The notes beneath the pieces are model-generated. The model saw only the letters and a program-made list of their open reading frames with translations, was not told where the DNA came from and ran no database searches. From assembly GCF_947387515.1 (NCBI RefSeq), contig NZ_CANDOB010000007.1:1-54962 (forward strand): DNA of 54,962 nucleotides. The letters are read 5' to 3'. The position numbers were made by a program, and so were the translations under genes. The first letter of the stretch is position 1. Each line of letters begins with the position of its first letter. The stretch comes from Alkalihalobacillus sp. CinArs1 (lineage in GTDB: Bacteria; Bacillota; Bacilli; Bacillales; Guptibacillaceae). Of this stretch, positions 16,841-24,830 are shown piece by piece.

Positions 16841-18286
16841 TTATTCATCCGTTTGTTTTTTTATACTATTATTGTAAGAATACCAGTTCAACAGGTCATG
16901 TCCATTCAAAAGCTCAATATCTCTAACCCTAAATTGTTTACCTGCAAGACTAGAAAGAATTGAAACCTGTATTGTCGTCAACGATTTACGCTTTTGAAAC
17001 AGCGTTGAATTTAGCTCCATAGCCTGGATCCTCTTACGTGGTACATAAACACGAACCCTGCCGATCTGTCTGAACTGCAGGAGCGATGTCGTGTCTTTTA
17101 TACTCCAGCCGGCGTCCTTATGGTGAAGGTAACCAAGAAAACAAGCGACCGGAAGGATACTAAATGAAAGATAACCAAATGGAACGAAATAAGTGATCAA
17201 CAAAGCAGGAATGAGTGACGGTAGCATGAACCGTATCATATAACGAATTCTTGCCTTCCGAGGAAGCGGCGTGAGCTCCTGATGGACAGGTACTTCAGGA
17301 ATTAACTCTTCTAAAAATGCTTGGATTCTCTTACGTTTCAGGAGTGGAAATAAGATCGTTGAAAACTGTTCATCCTTTCCACCACCGCCTCCACTTTCAA
17401 CATAGATCGTAGCATAGCCAAAAGGTTGCCTTAATAAGCCTTCAACTACCCTTATTGCCTGAACACGTTGCACAGGAATCGTCAATTGGCGACGCTCTAA
17501 TATCCCTCTTTTTATAATAAGGTCGTCCTCTGTTCGAGAAAGGACAAACCCTCCGTATTTCAGTACTGTTCCTAATACAGAAAAAATCCACGATAGGAGT
17601 AAAACAATTAAAGCGATCACTAAGATAAATGTGAGTGTCGCATCCATGACTCGTTCAGTAATGATCGAGTAGAATTCATCAGGCAGGATATTATCCACCT
17701 GTGAACCGATCGCAGCGATGAAGGATAAGAATACCCCTATACCTCCAGACGTGGATGCAGCGATGATTAAGTCTTTCTTCGATAACCGATATTCCTTTAC
17801 AGGAGGTTCATTTACGAACGTTTCCTCAGCCTCTTCCGGCCTTCTGGATTTATATAATTCTGATCTCAATTGTTCAGCATCAAAACGACTTAGAGCTGAC
17901 ATGACCACCTCTGGTTCTCCACCACCGCCAGCCGTTTCGATTTGAACCTTTACTAGTCCGAAGATCCGTTGAATCACTCCTTGAGATGTATCGATCGATT
18001 GAACTCGTTCACGTGGAATAAATCGCTTCTTTCGAAAAATAAAGCCCTGATGAATTTGTAGTTCGTTGTTTCTTATTTGATACGTATAAAACCACCATGA
18101 TAAAACACCGTTTCCTAACGTAAATAACAAGAAGGCACCCATGATCAAAAAGTGCCACCATGAATATCCTTCTCCACCTCTACCAATAAAGACGAAAATA
18201 ATGAGTGGAAGTGCTACTTCCTTCAATGAAGCTAAGAAAGCAAGCAGCATGGCAACAGGATGCAGTCGTTTTTTCTCAGACATCAT
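16841..18286 (-). CDS. YdbT-like membrane protein with three bacterial PH domains
   Basis: A 481-residue membrane protein of the YdbT/DUF304 (bPH2) family: hydrophobic pairs near residues 12-65, 160-245 and 355-385 alternate with three PH-like domains, each with an arginine-rich start such as KKRFIPRERVQSID and RRQLTIPVQRVQAI. It overlaps ydbS by 11 bases and the pair is conserved in Bacillus. Roles in resistance to membrane-active bacteriocins and stress (SigW regulon) are reported for this pair in B. subtilis. Start at 18286 or the next ATG at 18283. Confidence 0.88.
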   Translation of the reverse strand: MMSEKKRLHPVAMLLAFLASLKEVALPLIIFVFIGRGGEGYSWWHFLIMGAFLLFTLGNGVLSWWFYTYQIRNNELQIHQGFIFRKKRFIPRERVQSIDTSQGVIQRIFGLVKVQIETAGGGGEPEVVMSALSRFDAEQLRSELYKSRRPEEAEETFVNEPPVKEYRLSKKDLIIAASTSGGIGVFLSFIAAIGSQVDNILPDEFYSIITERVMDATLTFILVIALIVLLLSWIFSVLGTVLKYGGFVLSRTEDDLIIKRGILERRQLTIPVQRVQAIRVVEGLLRQPFGYATIYVESGGGGGKDEQFSTILFPLLKRKRIQAFLEELIPEVPVHQELTPLPRKARIRYMIRFMLPSLIPALLITYFVPFGYLSFSILPVACFLGYLHHKDAGWSIKDTTSLLQFRQIGRVRVYVPRKRIQAMELNSTLFQKRKSLTTIQVSILSSLAGKQFRVRDIELLNGHDLLNWYSYNNSIKKQTDE

Positions 18287-18758
18287 CTTCGGTCACCCTT
18301 GCAAGTACCGATATTTTATCTCTTAACTCATCAGCAACTTCATTAGAGAGAGCAGGTATTTCATGTGTGGTGGCTGCTGTTGAAATGGTTACGGAAGAAA
18401 GCTTATAAGCGCGCAGTAGCGGTCCTTGCCTCGTATCAACGTGCTGAACCCGTACCATCGGTATCAATGTACGCTTGACAATGATAACGCCATGTTTTAG
18501 TTCAATTTCGTGTTCACTTACTTCATACCGCCATTTTTTGTAGCGAAGAAGCGGTAGTATCCAAATTTGTAGCATGATTAACACGGCTACAACAACACAG
18601 GTTGCAACCAAACTCCAAATTGGAAGTTTAACCACTAAGTAGTGCAAGCTGAACATCCCAGCTACAATTCCGAGTAGAAGAATTGAAAGAATGACACCTG
18701 TTATCTGCCATACTTTTAATCCTCTTCGATCTATTTTTTTTGAAGGATCAGGTCGCAT
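18276..18758 (-). CDS. YdbS-like membrane protein with PH domain
   Basis: A 160-residue protein with two transmembrane segments (about 15-38 and 42-65) followed by one bPH2 domain (KHGVIIVKRTLIPMVRVQHVDTRQG). It is the small partner of YdbT and first gene of a minus-strand unit ydbS-ydbT-monooxygenase-globin-B12-STAS. No clear promoter was recognised in the 146 bases upstream. Confidence 0.87.
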   Translation of the reverse strand: MRPDPSKKIDRRGLKVWQITGVILSILLLGIVAGMFSLHYLVVKLPIWSLVATCVVVAVLIMLQIWILPLLRYKKWRYEVSEHEIELKHGVIIVKRTLIPMVRVQHVDTRQGPLLRAYKLSSVTISTAATTHEIPALSNEVADELRDKISVLARVTEDDV

Positions 18759-18867
18759 CTCTTACCTCGCTTTCTTGCATATCTAGTACATCATATCTTC
18801 AATTAGTATATCACTGTTATTTTATGCTATCTATAAATGACCACTAGAGTCTTTCTTCCTTGAATAA

Positions 18868-18900
18868 ATAAAAGCCCGAGCATCGAATGCTCAGGCTTTT
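18868..18900 (-). terminator. Rho-independent terminator of the gene at 18905
   Basis: On the minus strand AAAAGCCTGAGCAT pairs with ATGCTCGGGCTTTT around TCG, followed by ATTTATTC. Confidence 0.8.
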
Positions 18901-18904
18901 ACAT

Positions 18905-19798
18905 CTAAAAGAGGGTTGAAACATGTGGTCGTTCAGACTCCCTCATACTCGTTATTTCTTTTAGTTGATGGTCCCAAAGTGATAGAACTTTATCGTCTGC
19001 ATCATAAAACGTAAGGTGCTTCTCCGTACAGTCGATCAATTCAACGCTTGGAATCGAACATTTTTCTTGGACGCCTGTTTTCGCGCAAATATAGACGAGC
19101 TGATCGCTTTTACCCGTTCTTCCGTTCAGACCATGTACGATCAAGCAGCCGTTCCATGAATAGATCGTACGTGGGGAGAAGTCTAGAAGGAAAGATTGTT
19201 GAACACGAAACTCTCCGTCGAGTAGTAGAATCTTATCTTGTTGAGCTGCCGATATCGAAAGAGCCGCGATATAGATACCATGATCTTCAACAAGCATGTT
19301 CACTGGAGAATATCCTTTCTCTAACTCAATGACATTCTTCCCATTCTCACCAAACACCGTAAGTAGTGCTTTATCTTCTTCCACGCAATAAGAGGAAACG
19401 ATCAGCTTATTTCCCTTTCGCTTCAAATCACAAAATATTCCCTTCACATGCCATTGATGAGTGATGCGGGGGTCGTCTTTTGAAAACTCATAAATCCACC
19501 CATTCCACTCTTCACCTTCGCATGCGATGCAGATGCTTTTGTGATACTCATAGAAACTCGGACTACCATTAACCTGAAACGTGCGCAGCTGAGCGAGACG
19601 ATGAATGAAAACATACACCTCAAAATGGTTAGGGGCTAATTGTTTTGAGAACCAATAGTTATGATTTGCGTCTTTGACAACATTTGAATAACCTTCATCA
19701 CTAGTAATCGGTAGTTTAGGTACATTGACCCGATCGATAGGTTGCGCAACGGTTAAAGGGTCCTGTTCTTCGTATAACGCTTTGTTACCGTATGCCAT
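18905..19798 (-). CDS. hypothetical protein, beta-strand rich (possible beta-propeller)
   Basis: I do not recognise this 297-residue protein. The sequence is a run of short hydrophobic strands separated by polar turns with recurring patterns such as KLIVSSYC, GIYIAALS, KILLLDG, CLIVHGLNG and HLTFYDADDKVLSLWD, which looks like a beta-propeller. No signal peptide or membrane segment. The frame is open 55 codons further upstream, but the ATG at 19798 has GGAGGGGG 10 bases before it and the upstream codons look non-coding. Monocistronic with its own terminator. Confidence 0.7.
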   Translation of the reverse strand: MAYGNKALYEEQDPLTVAQPIDRVNVPKLPITSDEGYSNVVKDANHNYWFSKQLAPNHFEVYVFIHRLAQLRTFQVNGSPSFYEYHKSICIACEGEEWNGWIYEFSKDDPRITHQWHVKGIFCDLKRKGNKLIVSSYCVEEDKALLTVFGENGKNVIELEKGYSPVNMLVEDHGIYIAALSISAAQQDKILLLDGEFRVQQSFLLDFSPRTIYSWNGCLIVHGLNGRTGKSDQLVYICAKTGVQEKCSIPSVELIDCTEKHLTFYDADDKVLSLWDHQLKEITSMRESERPHVSTLF

Positions 19799-19992
19799 TT
19801 TCTTAATTCCCCCTCCATAGTCAGCCGCCTTTTTCAACGATAACAGGAAAAAGGTTGGATATTTAAGACCGATCCTTGCTGTTAGTACTAGTGTAACATT
19901 GAATGATATAAGCGGGTATTGGGAAATAGCAATAACTTTTGACTCATTATTTGCGACTTTCATTTCTTAGTTTCCCAACTCTCGTTAAAAAG

Positions 19993-20012
19993 AAAGGGAC
20001 TAAAGTCCCTTT
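19993..20012. other. perfect 9-bp inverted repeat, orphan terminator-like hairpin
   Basis: AAAGGGACT-AA-AGTCCCTTT; on the minus strand it is followed by CTTTTTAA, so it looks like a minus-strand terminator, but no minus-strand gene ends here. It lies between two divergent genes, upstream of the hypothetical protein gene, and could be an attenuator or a remnant. Confidence 0.5.
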
Positions 20013-20067
20013 AACCCTTATTTTCCCAGGGGTTTATTTCTAAAATTCCTTGGTTCAGGAAAGTTTC

Positions 20068-20096
20068 TTGACAGTAGCTACTAACTAGACAACAAT
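20068..20096 (+). promoter_or_regulatory. SigA-type promoter of the methyltransferase gene
   Basis: TTGACA (20068-20073), 17 bases, AACAAT (20091-20096), about 35 bases before the start codon. Confidence 0.6.
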
Positions 20097-20131
20097 AATA
20101 GCGAATAGATCGTTGAAAGGATGAGATCCGC

Positions 20132-20776
20132 ATGGCAACAAATCACGATGACTATATTCATTTATTATTTGGCTCTGAAGATCCCCTTCTTCAAGAGGTC
20201 AACGAGCGAATCAAAGCAAATGGAATGCCATCCATCTCAGTTAAACCTGAGGTAGGCCGCTTACTCTCCATACTCGTAAAGATGAGAAACCCTCGTCATG
20301 TTCTGGAAATTGGAGCGTTAGGTGGGTATAGCGGAATCATTCTTGCCGGAGCACTTGGTAAGGAAGGCTCATTAACATCACTAGAGCTTGAACAATCTTA
20401 TGCAACTGTTGCTCATAGTAACTTAGAAAAAGCTGGACTAAAAGAGAAAGTAAAGTATGTCATTGGTCCCGCTCTTCAAAACATGGAATCTCTTTATAAT
20501 GCAGGTCAAAGGTATGACTTCTTCTTTATCGATGCTGATAAGGTGAATTATCCTGCTTATCTTGATATGGCCATCAAGCTTGCATCGCCAGGGGCTATCA
20601 TCGCTGCTGACAATACACTCCAAGGTGACAGAGTTTTTGACGAAACGATCAAGGATGACAATGTAGAAGCAATCAGAGAATTTAACCTGAAAATGGCAAA
20701 CGACGAACGACTCGAATCGATCATTCTTCCATTATGCGACGGTCTTACAGTTGGAAGAGTAAAGGAAGCAGAATAA
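20132..20776 (+). CDS. class I SAM-dependent O-methyltransferase (YrrM/CCoAOMT family)
   Basis: The 214-residue protein has the SAM motif VLEIGALGGYSG (about 54-65), the metal-binding FFIDADKVNY and the downstream AADNTL, typical of metal-dependent catechol-type O-methyltransferases (family 3). Substrate cannot be predicted. It has its own promoter and a strong terminator. The YrrM paralog family is common in Bacillus. Confidence 0.88.
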   Translation: MATNHDDYIHLLFGSEDPLLQEVNERIKANGMPSISVKPEVGRLLSILVKMRNPRHVLEIGALGGYSGIILAGALGKEGSLTSLELEQSYATVAHSNLEKAGLKEKVKYVIGPALQNMESLYNAGQRYDFFFIDADKVNYPAYLDMAIKLASPGAIIAADNTLQGDRVFDETIKDDNVEAIREFNLKMANDERLESIILPLCDGLTVGRVKEAE

Positions 20777-20779
20777 TAA

Positions 20780-20820
20780 AAAAGCCTTCTAACCTGTAAA
20801 ATGGCTAGAAGGCTTTTTAG
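20780..20820. terminator. bidirectional terminator between convergent genes
   Basis: AAAAAAGCCTTCTA pairs with TAGAAGGCTTTTTA over a 13-base loop with T-runs on both strands, serving the methyltransferase (+) and the oxidoreductase (-). Confidence 0.9.
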
Positions 20821-20831
20821 TTAAATGACTT

Positions 20832-21827
20832 TTAATCGTTGAAAGAAACGATTGTTCTTCCTCTTACCTGTCCTTTTAGAATTGTATTCAATACGTCCGG
20901 TAGTTCATTGATCGTTACTTCATTCGTCATTGCCTCTAGTTGTTGAGATGGTTTGTACTCGCTCGCGATCTTGCTCCAAACCTCTGTACGGACATCCATC
21001 GGACAATAGACAGAATCGATTCCTAGCACGTTTGCACCCCGAAGAATAAATGGAAAAACGGATGTAGGAACTTTCGTGCCGCCTGTTAACCCGCTTACAG
21101 CGACCGCTCCACCATACTTTAGGTTACTAAGAACTGCCGCAAGTGTTGAGCCTCCAACAGGATCAACGGCGCCAGCCCACTTTTGCTTGCCAAGTGGTTT
21201 AAAGTCTTCGGGTGCTGCTTCATCTCTACTGATGATGGAGGAAGCGCCTAGCTCTTTTAGGTAGCCATGCTCTGATTCTTTTCCTGTACTTGCAGTTACG
21301 TCATATCCTTTCTTCGCTAGGATCGAAACTGCCATGCTTCCCACTCCGCCAGTTGCTCCTGTTACAAGAATCGGTCCATTCTCAGGAGTGATACCAGCTT
21401 GCTCTAATCGATGGACAGAAAGGGCAGCTGTAAATCCGGCTGTTCCGAATACCATCGCTTCTTTTAAAGTTAAGTTTTCTGGAAGAGGAACCATCCACTC
21501 TGATTTCACACGTGCGTACTCACTAAAGCCACCTGAATGGGAAACGCCTAAATCGTAGCTTGTTACGATAACCTTGTCTCCTTCTTTCCATTCCGGGCTG
21601 TCGGACTCAACGACCTCACCGGCAAGGTCGATCCCAGGAACATGAGGGTATTCCTTTACGATCTTACCTTTTGGGTGTGTTGCTAACCCATCTTTATAGT
21701 TCACACTTGAATAGTGCACCTTAACAAGAACGTCACCAGTCGACAGATCTTCTTTTTCTACATCCTTCACTGATACATTTGTATCTTCATTTACTTTATC
21801 TACTACGAGTGCTTTAAACTGTGCCAA
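20832..21827 (-). CDS. YhdH/YhfP family NADPH quinone oxidoreductase / acrylyl-CoA reductase
   Basis: A 331-residue medium-chain dehydrogenase without zinc ligands. The nucleotide-binding motif is VTGATGGVGSMAVSIL (around 151-166); the family includes E. coli AcuI, which reduces acrylyl-CoA, and B. subtilis YhfP. Start is TTG at 21827, 8 bases after GGAGG. It diverges from a TetR regulator, with a palindromic site between them, so it is the probable target of that regulator. Confidence 0.9.
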   Translation of the reverse strand: MAQFKALVVDKVNEDTNVSVKDVEKEDLSTGDVLVKVHYSSVNYKDGLATHPKGKIVKEYPHVPGIDLAGEVVESDSPEWKEGDKVIVTSYDLGVSHSGGFSEYARVKSEWMVPLPENLTLKEAMVFGTAGFTAALSVHRLEQAGITPENGPILVTGATGGVGSMAVSILAKKGYDVTASTGKESEHGYLKELGASSIISRDEAAPEDFKPLGKQKWAGAVDPVGGSTLAAVLSNLKYGGAVAVSGLTGGTKVPTSVFPFILRGANVLGIDSVYCPMDVRTEVWSKIASEYKPSQQLEAMTNEVTINELPDVLNTILKGQVRGRTIVSFND

Positions 21828-21877
21828 AATAATCCTCCTTTAAACTCGTTATGAACTAACAGTAACAAAAATTATTC

Positions 21878-21887
21878 TGACCGGTCA
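21878..21887. promoter_or_regulatory. probable TetR operator TGACCGGTCA
   Basis: A perfect 10-bp palindrome with AT-rich partly symmetric flanks, between the start of the YhdH-type gene (-) and the tetR gene (+), 15 bases upstream of the tetR promoter. The form is typical of TetR-family operators. Confidence 0.65.
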
Positions 21888-21901
21888 AATAAATTGAATT
21901 G

Positions 21902-21930
21902 TTTATCTTCATTACCCAATTATGTATAAT
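21902..21930 (+). promoter_or_regulatory. promoter of the tetR-family gene
   Basis: A perfect TATAAT (21925-21930) preceded by TTTATC at 17 bases; the -35 box is weak. It lies 24 bases before the start codon. Confidence 0.55.
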
Positions 21931-21954
21931 GATTAGTGCAAGGAGTTGTGATGA

Positions 21955-22551
21955 ATGAAGCAAAAAGCTGAAATGAGAAGACAACAAATCATTAAAGCAG
22001 CCTTTGAGGCTGTCGCTGATAAAGGGTATGAAGCCGTTACTCTCCAAGACATCGCTGAATACGCGGATGTCAGTAAAGGGGTATCGAACTATTACTTCAA
22101 AAATAAAGAAGATGTTCTAGCTCACTTATTAAATCAGATTACTGAACGAATCTACGAAAAAGAAAAAATGGCTGTCGAAAAAGAAACGTCGGCAGAAGCC
22201 ATGTTAAGAGCATACGTGAACTCCGTCTTCGTTGGTCCTCTTGAGAATGAACGCTTTTACAAAGTTTATTTAGATTTTCTCGCTCAAGCGACTCGGAACG
22301 AGCGTTATAGAGAGATCAATGCACGCTTTTATCAAAATTGTGCTTCGATCTGTAAAACAATCCTCCATCATGGACAAGGAGAAGGTCGTTTTACCGTGGG
22401 TGATATTGATGATGCTTCAAAAACGATCAGAAGCTTAATCGATGGATTCATGGTTCAATGGTTGATGACTGGTGATCACGATCAACATGCAACATACAAA
22501 GACCTATGCCTACATGCAATCAAAGCTTATATGACTAAAACGGCGTCTTGA
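21955..22551 (+). CDS. TetR/AcrR family transcriptional regulator (BetI-like C-terminal domain)
   Basis: A 198-residue repressor. The N-terminal helix-turn-helix spans about 13-52 (VTLQDIAEYADVSKGVSNYYFKNK), and the C-terminal ligand domain resembles BetI/YfiR-type (TetR_C_6) domains. It diverges from the YhdH-type oxidoreductase, and the palindrome TGACCGGTCA lies between, suggesting autoregulation and control of that gene. AAGGAG precedes the ATG. Its stop lies inside the terminator stem. Confidence 0.88.
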   Translation: MKQKAEMRRQQIIKAAFEAVADKGYEAVTLQDIAEYADVSKGVSNYYFKNKEDVLAHLLNQITERIYEKEKMAVEKETSAEAMLRAYVNSVFVGPLENERFYKVYLDFLAQATRNERYREINARFYQNCASICKTILHHGQGEGRFTVGDIDDASKTIRSLIDGFMVQWLMTGDHDQHATYKDLCLHAIKAYMTKTAS

Positions 22552-22564
22552 AGCGCCGTTTTTC
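22537..22564 (+). terminator. Rho-independent terminator of tetR
   Basis: AACGGCG pairs with CGCCGTT around a loop containing the TGA stop, followed by TTTTCT. Confidence 0.8.
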
Positions 22565-22620
22565 TATGTCCGCATAAACCGCTTCTTCATGGAAACGATA
22601 CTTGGTAAGGAGGGGTTATC

Positions 22621-22731
22621 ATGTCAAAGAAGAAGAAACGCGGAATGAAAAAAGAGCTTGCTCAAGCTGTTGAACATGCTAACGAAACAAATCCATCTAC
22701 AAAACAAAAAGATAAAAAGATCACTGAATAG
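22621..22731 (+). CDS. small lysine-rich hypothetical protein (36 aa)
   Basis: A 36-codon ORF starting after AAGGAGGGG (6 bases to ATG) and followed directly by a terminator. The product starts MSKKKKRGMKK, has 12 lysines, and contains a short helical stretch ELAQAVEHANE. I do not recognise it; size and composition recall the small spore or stress proteins of Bacillus. The ribosome binding site and private terminator argue that it is real. Confidence 0.7.
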   Translation: MSKKKKRGMKKELAQAVEHANETNPSTKQKDKKITE

Positions 22732-22732
22732 A

Positions 22733-22757
22733 AGCCGGGAGTCCCCGGTTTTTATTT
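22733..22757 (+). terminator. terminator of the 36-aa gene
   Basis: CCGGG-AGTC-CCCGG followed by TTTTTATTTTAG. Overlaps the 3' end of the convergent uvsE gene. Confidence 0.75.
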
Positions 22758-23717
22758 TAGTTTAAACGTAGATTGATCGATTACTTCGATATCATCCCTT
22801 CTCTTTACCTCTTCCATAAGTTGAAACAATGCTCGATCCTTTTGCTTTGCTTCAATCATGCAATCGATTTGCGGTGTGCTTCCTTTAACAGCGTTCAAGA
22901 ACTGAAAAAACATATCACAATCTACATAATCCGCATGACTCCGAAACTCCTTTTCGCTCTTCGGAGAAGAAATATGCATTTTCACTGGTAAGGGTGATGA
23001 GTTCCATGTAGAAACAACTCTAGACCAGTCTTTCTCCCATTCTTCCTCACTGTGACAGGCCAGGTGATGATGGTAATCAAATACGAGCGGAATCCCTAGT
23101 TTCTCGCATAAATAAAGGGTATCAAGCATTGTGAACGTCGTATCATCGTTCTCTAACATGACGGTCTCTTGAATTTTTCGAGGGATATACATCCAGTTAT
23201 GAATAAAACGTTCTAACGCTTTTTCTTTGTCGTTGTATCCCCCACCAACGTGTAGCACACACCGGTGTTTCGAATCGATCCCCATTTTCTCTAGCAACCT
23301 GACGTGCATCGCAAGTGTAGTCGTAGATGTTGTTAATGTTTCTTTTTTTGGGGTATTAAGTAATACAAAGTGATCAGGGTGAAAGTCGACTCTCATTTTC
23401 TCTTTCTTAGCAAAGTCTCCCAATGCGTAAAGTTCATCTTCTAAAGCTTCCATGTAACTCCAGTCTTCTAATGCTTCGTGGTTAGCGAGTGGAATTAATC
23501 TAGAACTAAAGCGAAAGAAAGAAATTTCGTTCCCTTTGTTGTGTTTCAAAAGACGCAGACAGTTCTCCAAGTTTGATTTAGCAATTCGTTCAAGCTTACG
23601 AATACCTGCTTCGCGGTTCGTGAGCTTCTGAAATTGTGTATACGTCATTGTCTGAGAAGGAGAACTATTCTTTAGCTCCATACTCATTGCTACGTATCCA
23701 AGTCTTATAATTGTCAT
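22752..23717 (-). CDS. uvsE: UV DNA damage endonuclease
   Basis: The 321-residue protein (B. subtilis UvsE/YwjD 320 aa) is a TIM-barrel UVDE-family nuclease. It begins MTIIRLGYVAMS and has the metal-binding motifs HPDHF, LHVGGGYNDK, LENDD, FDYHHH and MHISSP. It nicks 5' to UV photoproducts. The start at 23717 (GGAGG 6 bases upstream) is chosen although the frame is open 86 codons further; the upstream part is non-coding and overlaps degV. The start regions of uvsE and degV face each other. Confidence 0.95.
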   Translation of the reverse strand: MTIIRLGYVAMSMELKNSSPSQTMTYTQFQKLTNREAGIRKLERIAKSNLENCLRLLKHNKGNEISFFRFSSRLIPLANHEALEDWSYMEALEDELYALGDFAKKEKMRVDFHPDHFVLLNTPKKETLTTSTTTLAMHVRLLEKMGIDSKHRCVLHVGGGYNDKEKALERFIHNWMYIPRKIQETVMLENDDTTFTMLDTLYLCEKLGIPLVFDYHHHLACHSEEEWEKDWSRVVSTWNSSPLPVKMHISSPKSEKEFRSHADYVDCDMFFQFLNAVKGSTPQIDCMIEAKQKDRALFQLMEEVKRRDDIEVIDQSTFKLK

Positions 23718-23862
23718 GTTGGTCCTCCAATAACTGGTCGTTTTCTTAGACTTTCCAAACCTTCTTGTTTCATAACTGTAGGTTACAATCAATTTTCTGT
23801 CGAAGCGTGGTACAATAAACGTAATACCTGGTAAAGGTAATTTGTATAAAGGGGTAATATCC

Positions 23863-24717
23863 ATGGCGATTCGAATTATTACGGACAGCAGCATCGACTT
23901 TCCTGAAGAAATGCTAGCTGACCTAAACGTAACGGTTGTCCCACTCAACTTGCTTTTCGGAGAGAAAGAATACAAAGCTGGGGTTGATATCGATACACCG
24001 ACGTTTTATCAGAAATTAAAGCAAGCGAAAGAACTACCGAAGTCTTCTGCCCCGTCACCACAGGACTTCCTAACAAAATTTGAACAATCCGAACCAGAAG
24101 ATAAAATACTTGTTATTTCGTTGTCCAAGGCATTAAGCACCACTTACGAGAATGCCGTATTGGCAAAGCAGATGTTTCATGAGGAACATCCTGATCGAGA
24201 TGTAGAAGTGATCAATTCAAAAACAGCGTCATCCGGTCTTGGTATTATCGTTTGTCATGCTGCAGAGATGGCTCAGAACGGTGAAAGCTTTGAAGACATT
24301 GTTAGGGAAACCGAAATGTATACAGATGAAACGCTAACGATGTTTCTTCTCGATACGCTAGAGAACGTTATCAAAGGTGGAAGGCTTGATCGAGTGAAAG
24401 GTACGATCGCTTCTGCGCTTAATATTAAGCTGCTCATGAGAGCGGGCGATGATGGTTCACTCGAGGTACTCGATAAAGTGCGTGGAAACAAACGGGCCAT
24501 TCGTCAATTCATCCAAAAAGTTGGTGAATACGGGCATAATCTTGAAGACAAAGTAGTCGCGATTGCACACAGTAATTGTGAAGACAAAGCAAGAGCTCTA
24601 ATGGAACAAATTCAAGAAAGGTACAAGTTTAAGCGCGTAGTCCTCTCGACTATGGGACCTTTGATCGGCACTTATGCTGGTGAAGGCGGCCTTCTTGTTG
24701 CTTTCAAAAAAAATTAG
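23863..24717 (+). CDS. DegV family fatty-acid-binding protein
   Basis: A 284-residue DegV protein: N-terminal IITDSSIDFP, the S-x-x-S-T-Y (SLSKALSTTYENA) fatty acid head-group site, GLGIIV, LDTLENVIKGGRLD, and C-terminal GPLIGTYAGEGGL. Such proteins (FakB type) deliver fatty acids to the FakA kinase. The ATG at 23863 has AAAGGGG 10 bases upstream. An extended -10 (TGGTACAAT) ends at 23816. Confidence 0.93.
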   Translation: MAIRIITDSSIDFPEEMLADLNVTVVPLNLLFGEKEYKAGVDIDTPTFYQKLKQAKELPKSSAPSPQDFLTKFEQSEPEDKILVISLSKALSTTYENAVLAKQMFHEEHPDRDVEVINSKTASSGLGIIVCHAAEMAQNGESFEDIVRETEMYTDETLTMFLLDTLENVIKGGRLDRVKGTIASALNIKLLMRAGDDGSLEVLDKVRGNKRAIRQFIQKVGEYGHNLEDKVVAIAHSNCEDKARALMEQIQERYKFKRVVLSTMGPLIGTYAGEGGLLVAFKKN

Positions 24718-24731
24718 ATCGACTAGAGTGA

Positions 24732-24759
24732 AGAGCGCCCCTCGCGCTCTTTTTTTTTT
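24732..24759 (+). terminator. Rho-independent terminator of degV
   Basis: AGAGCGC-CCCTC-GCGCTCT followed by nine T. Confidence 0.9.
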
Positions 24760-24776
24760 GGTACTTTTAAAGGAAA

Positions 24777-24790
24777 TGAATGGTCATTCA
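24777..24790. promoter_or_regulatory. palindrome TGAATGGTCATTCA, possible FadR-like operator
   Basis: Six-base arms TGAATG/CATTCA around GT, 41 bases before the flavoenzyme gene. The half-site TGAATG is that of the TetR-type acyl-CoA sensor FadR of B. subtilis, although there the arms are further apart. The downstream gene is a dienoyl-CoA-reductase-like enzyme, which fits fatty acid control. Confidence 0.45.
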
Positions 24791-24830
24791 GCGAATCCAG
24801 TCATAAACAAAAAGGTGTGGTGATTTGTAT

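Noticed and set aside
23718-23975. 86-codon N-terminal extension of UvsE
   Set aside because: A strong ribosome binding site and the family N-terminus place the start at 23717; the extension overlaps the degV start and looks non-coding.
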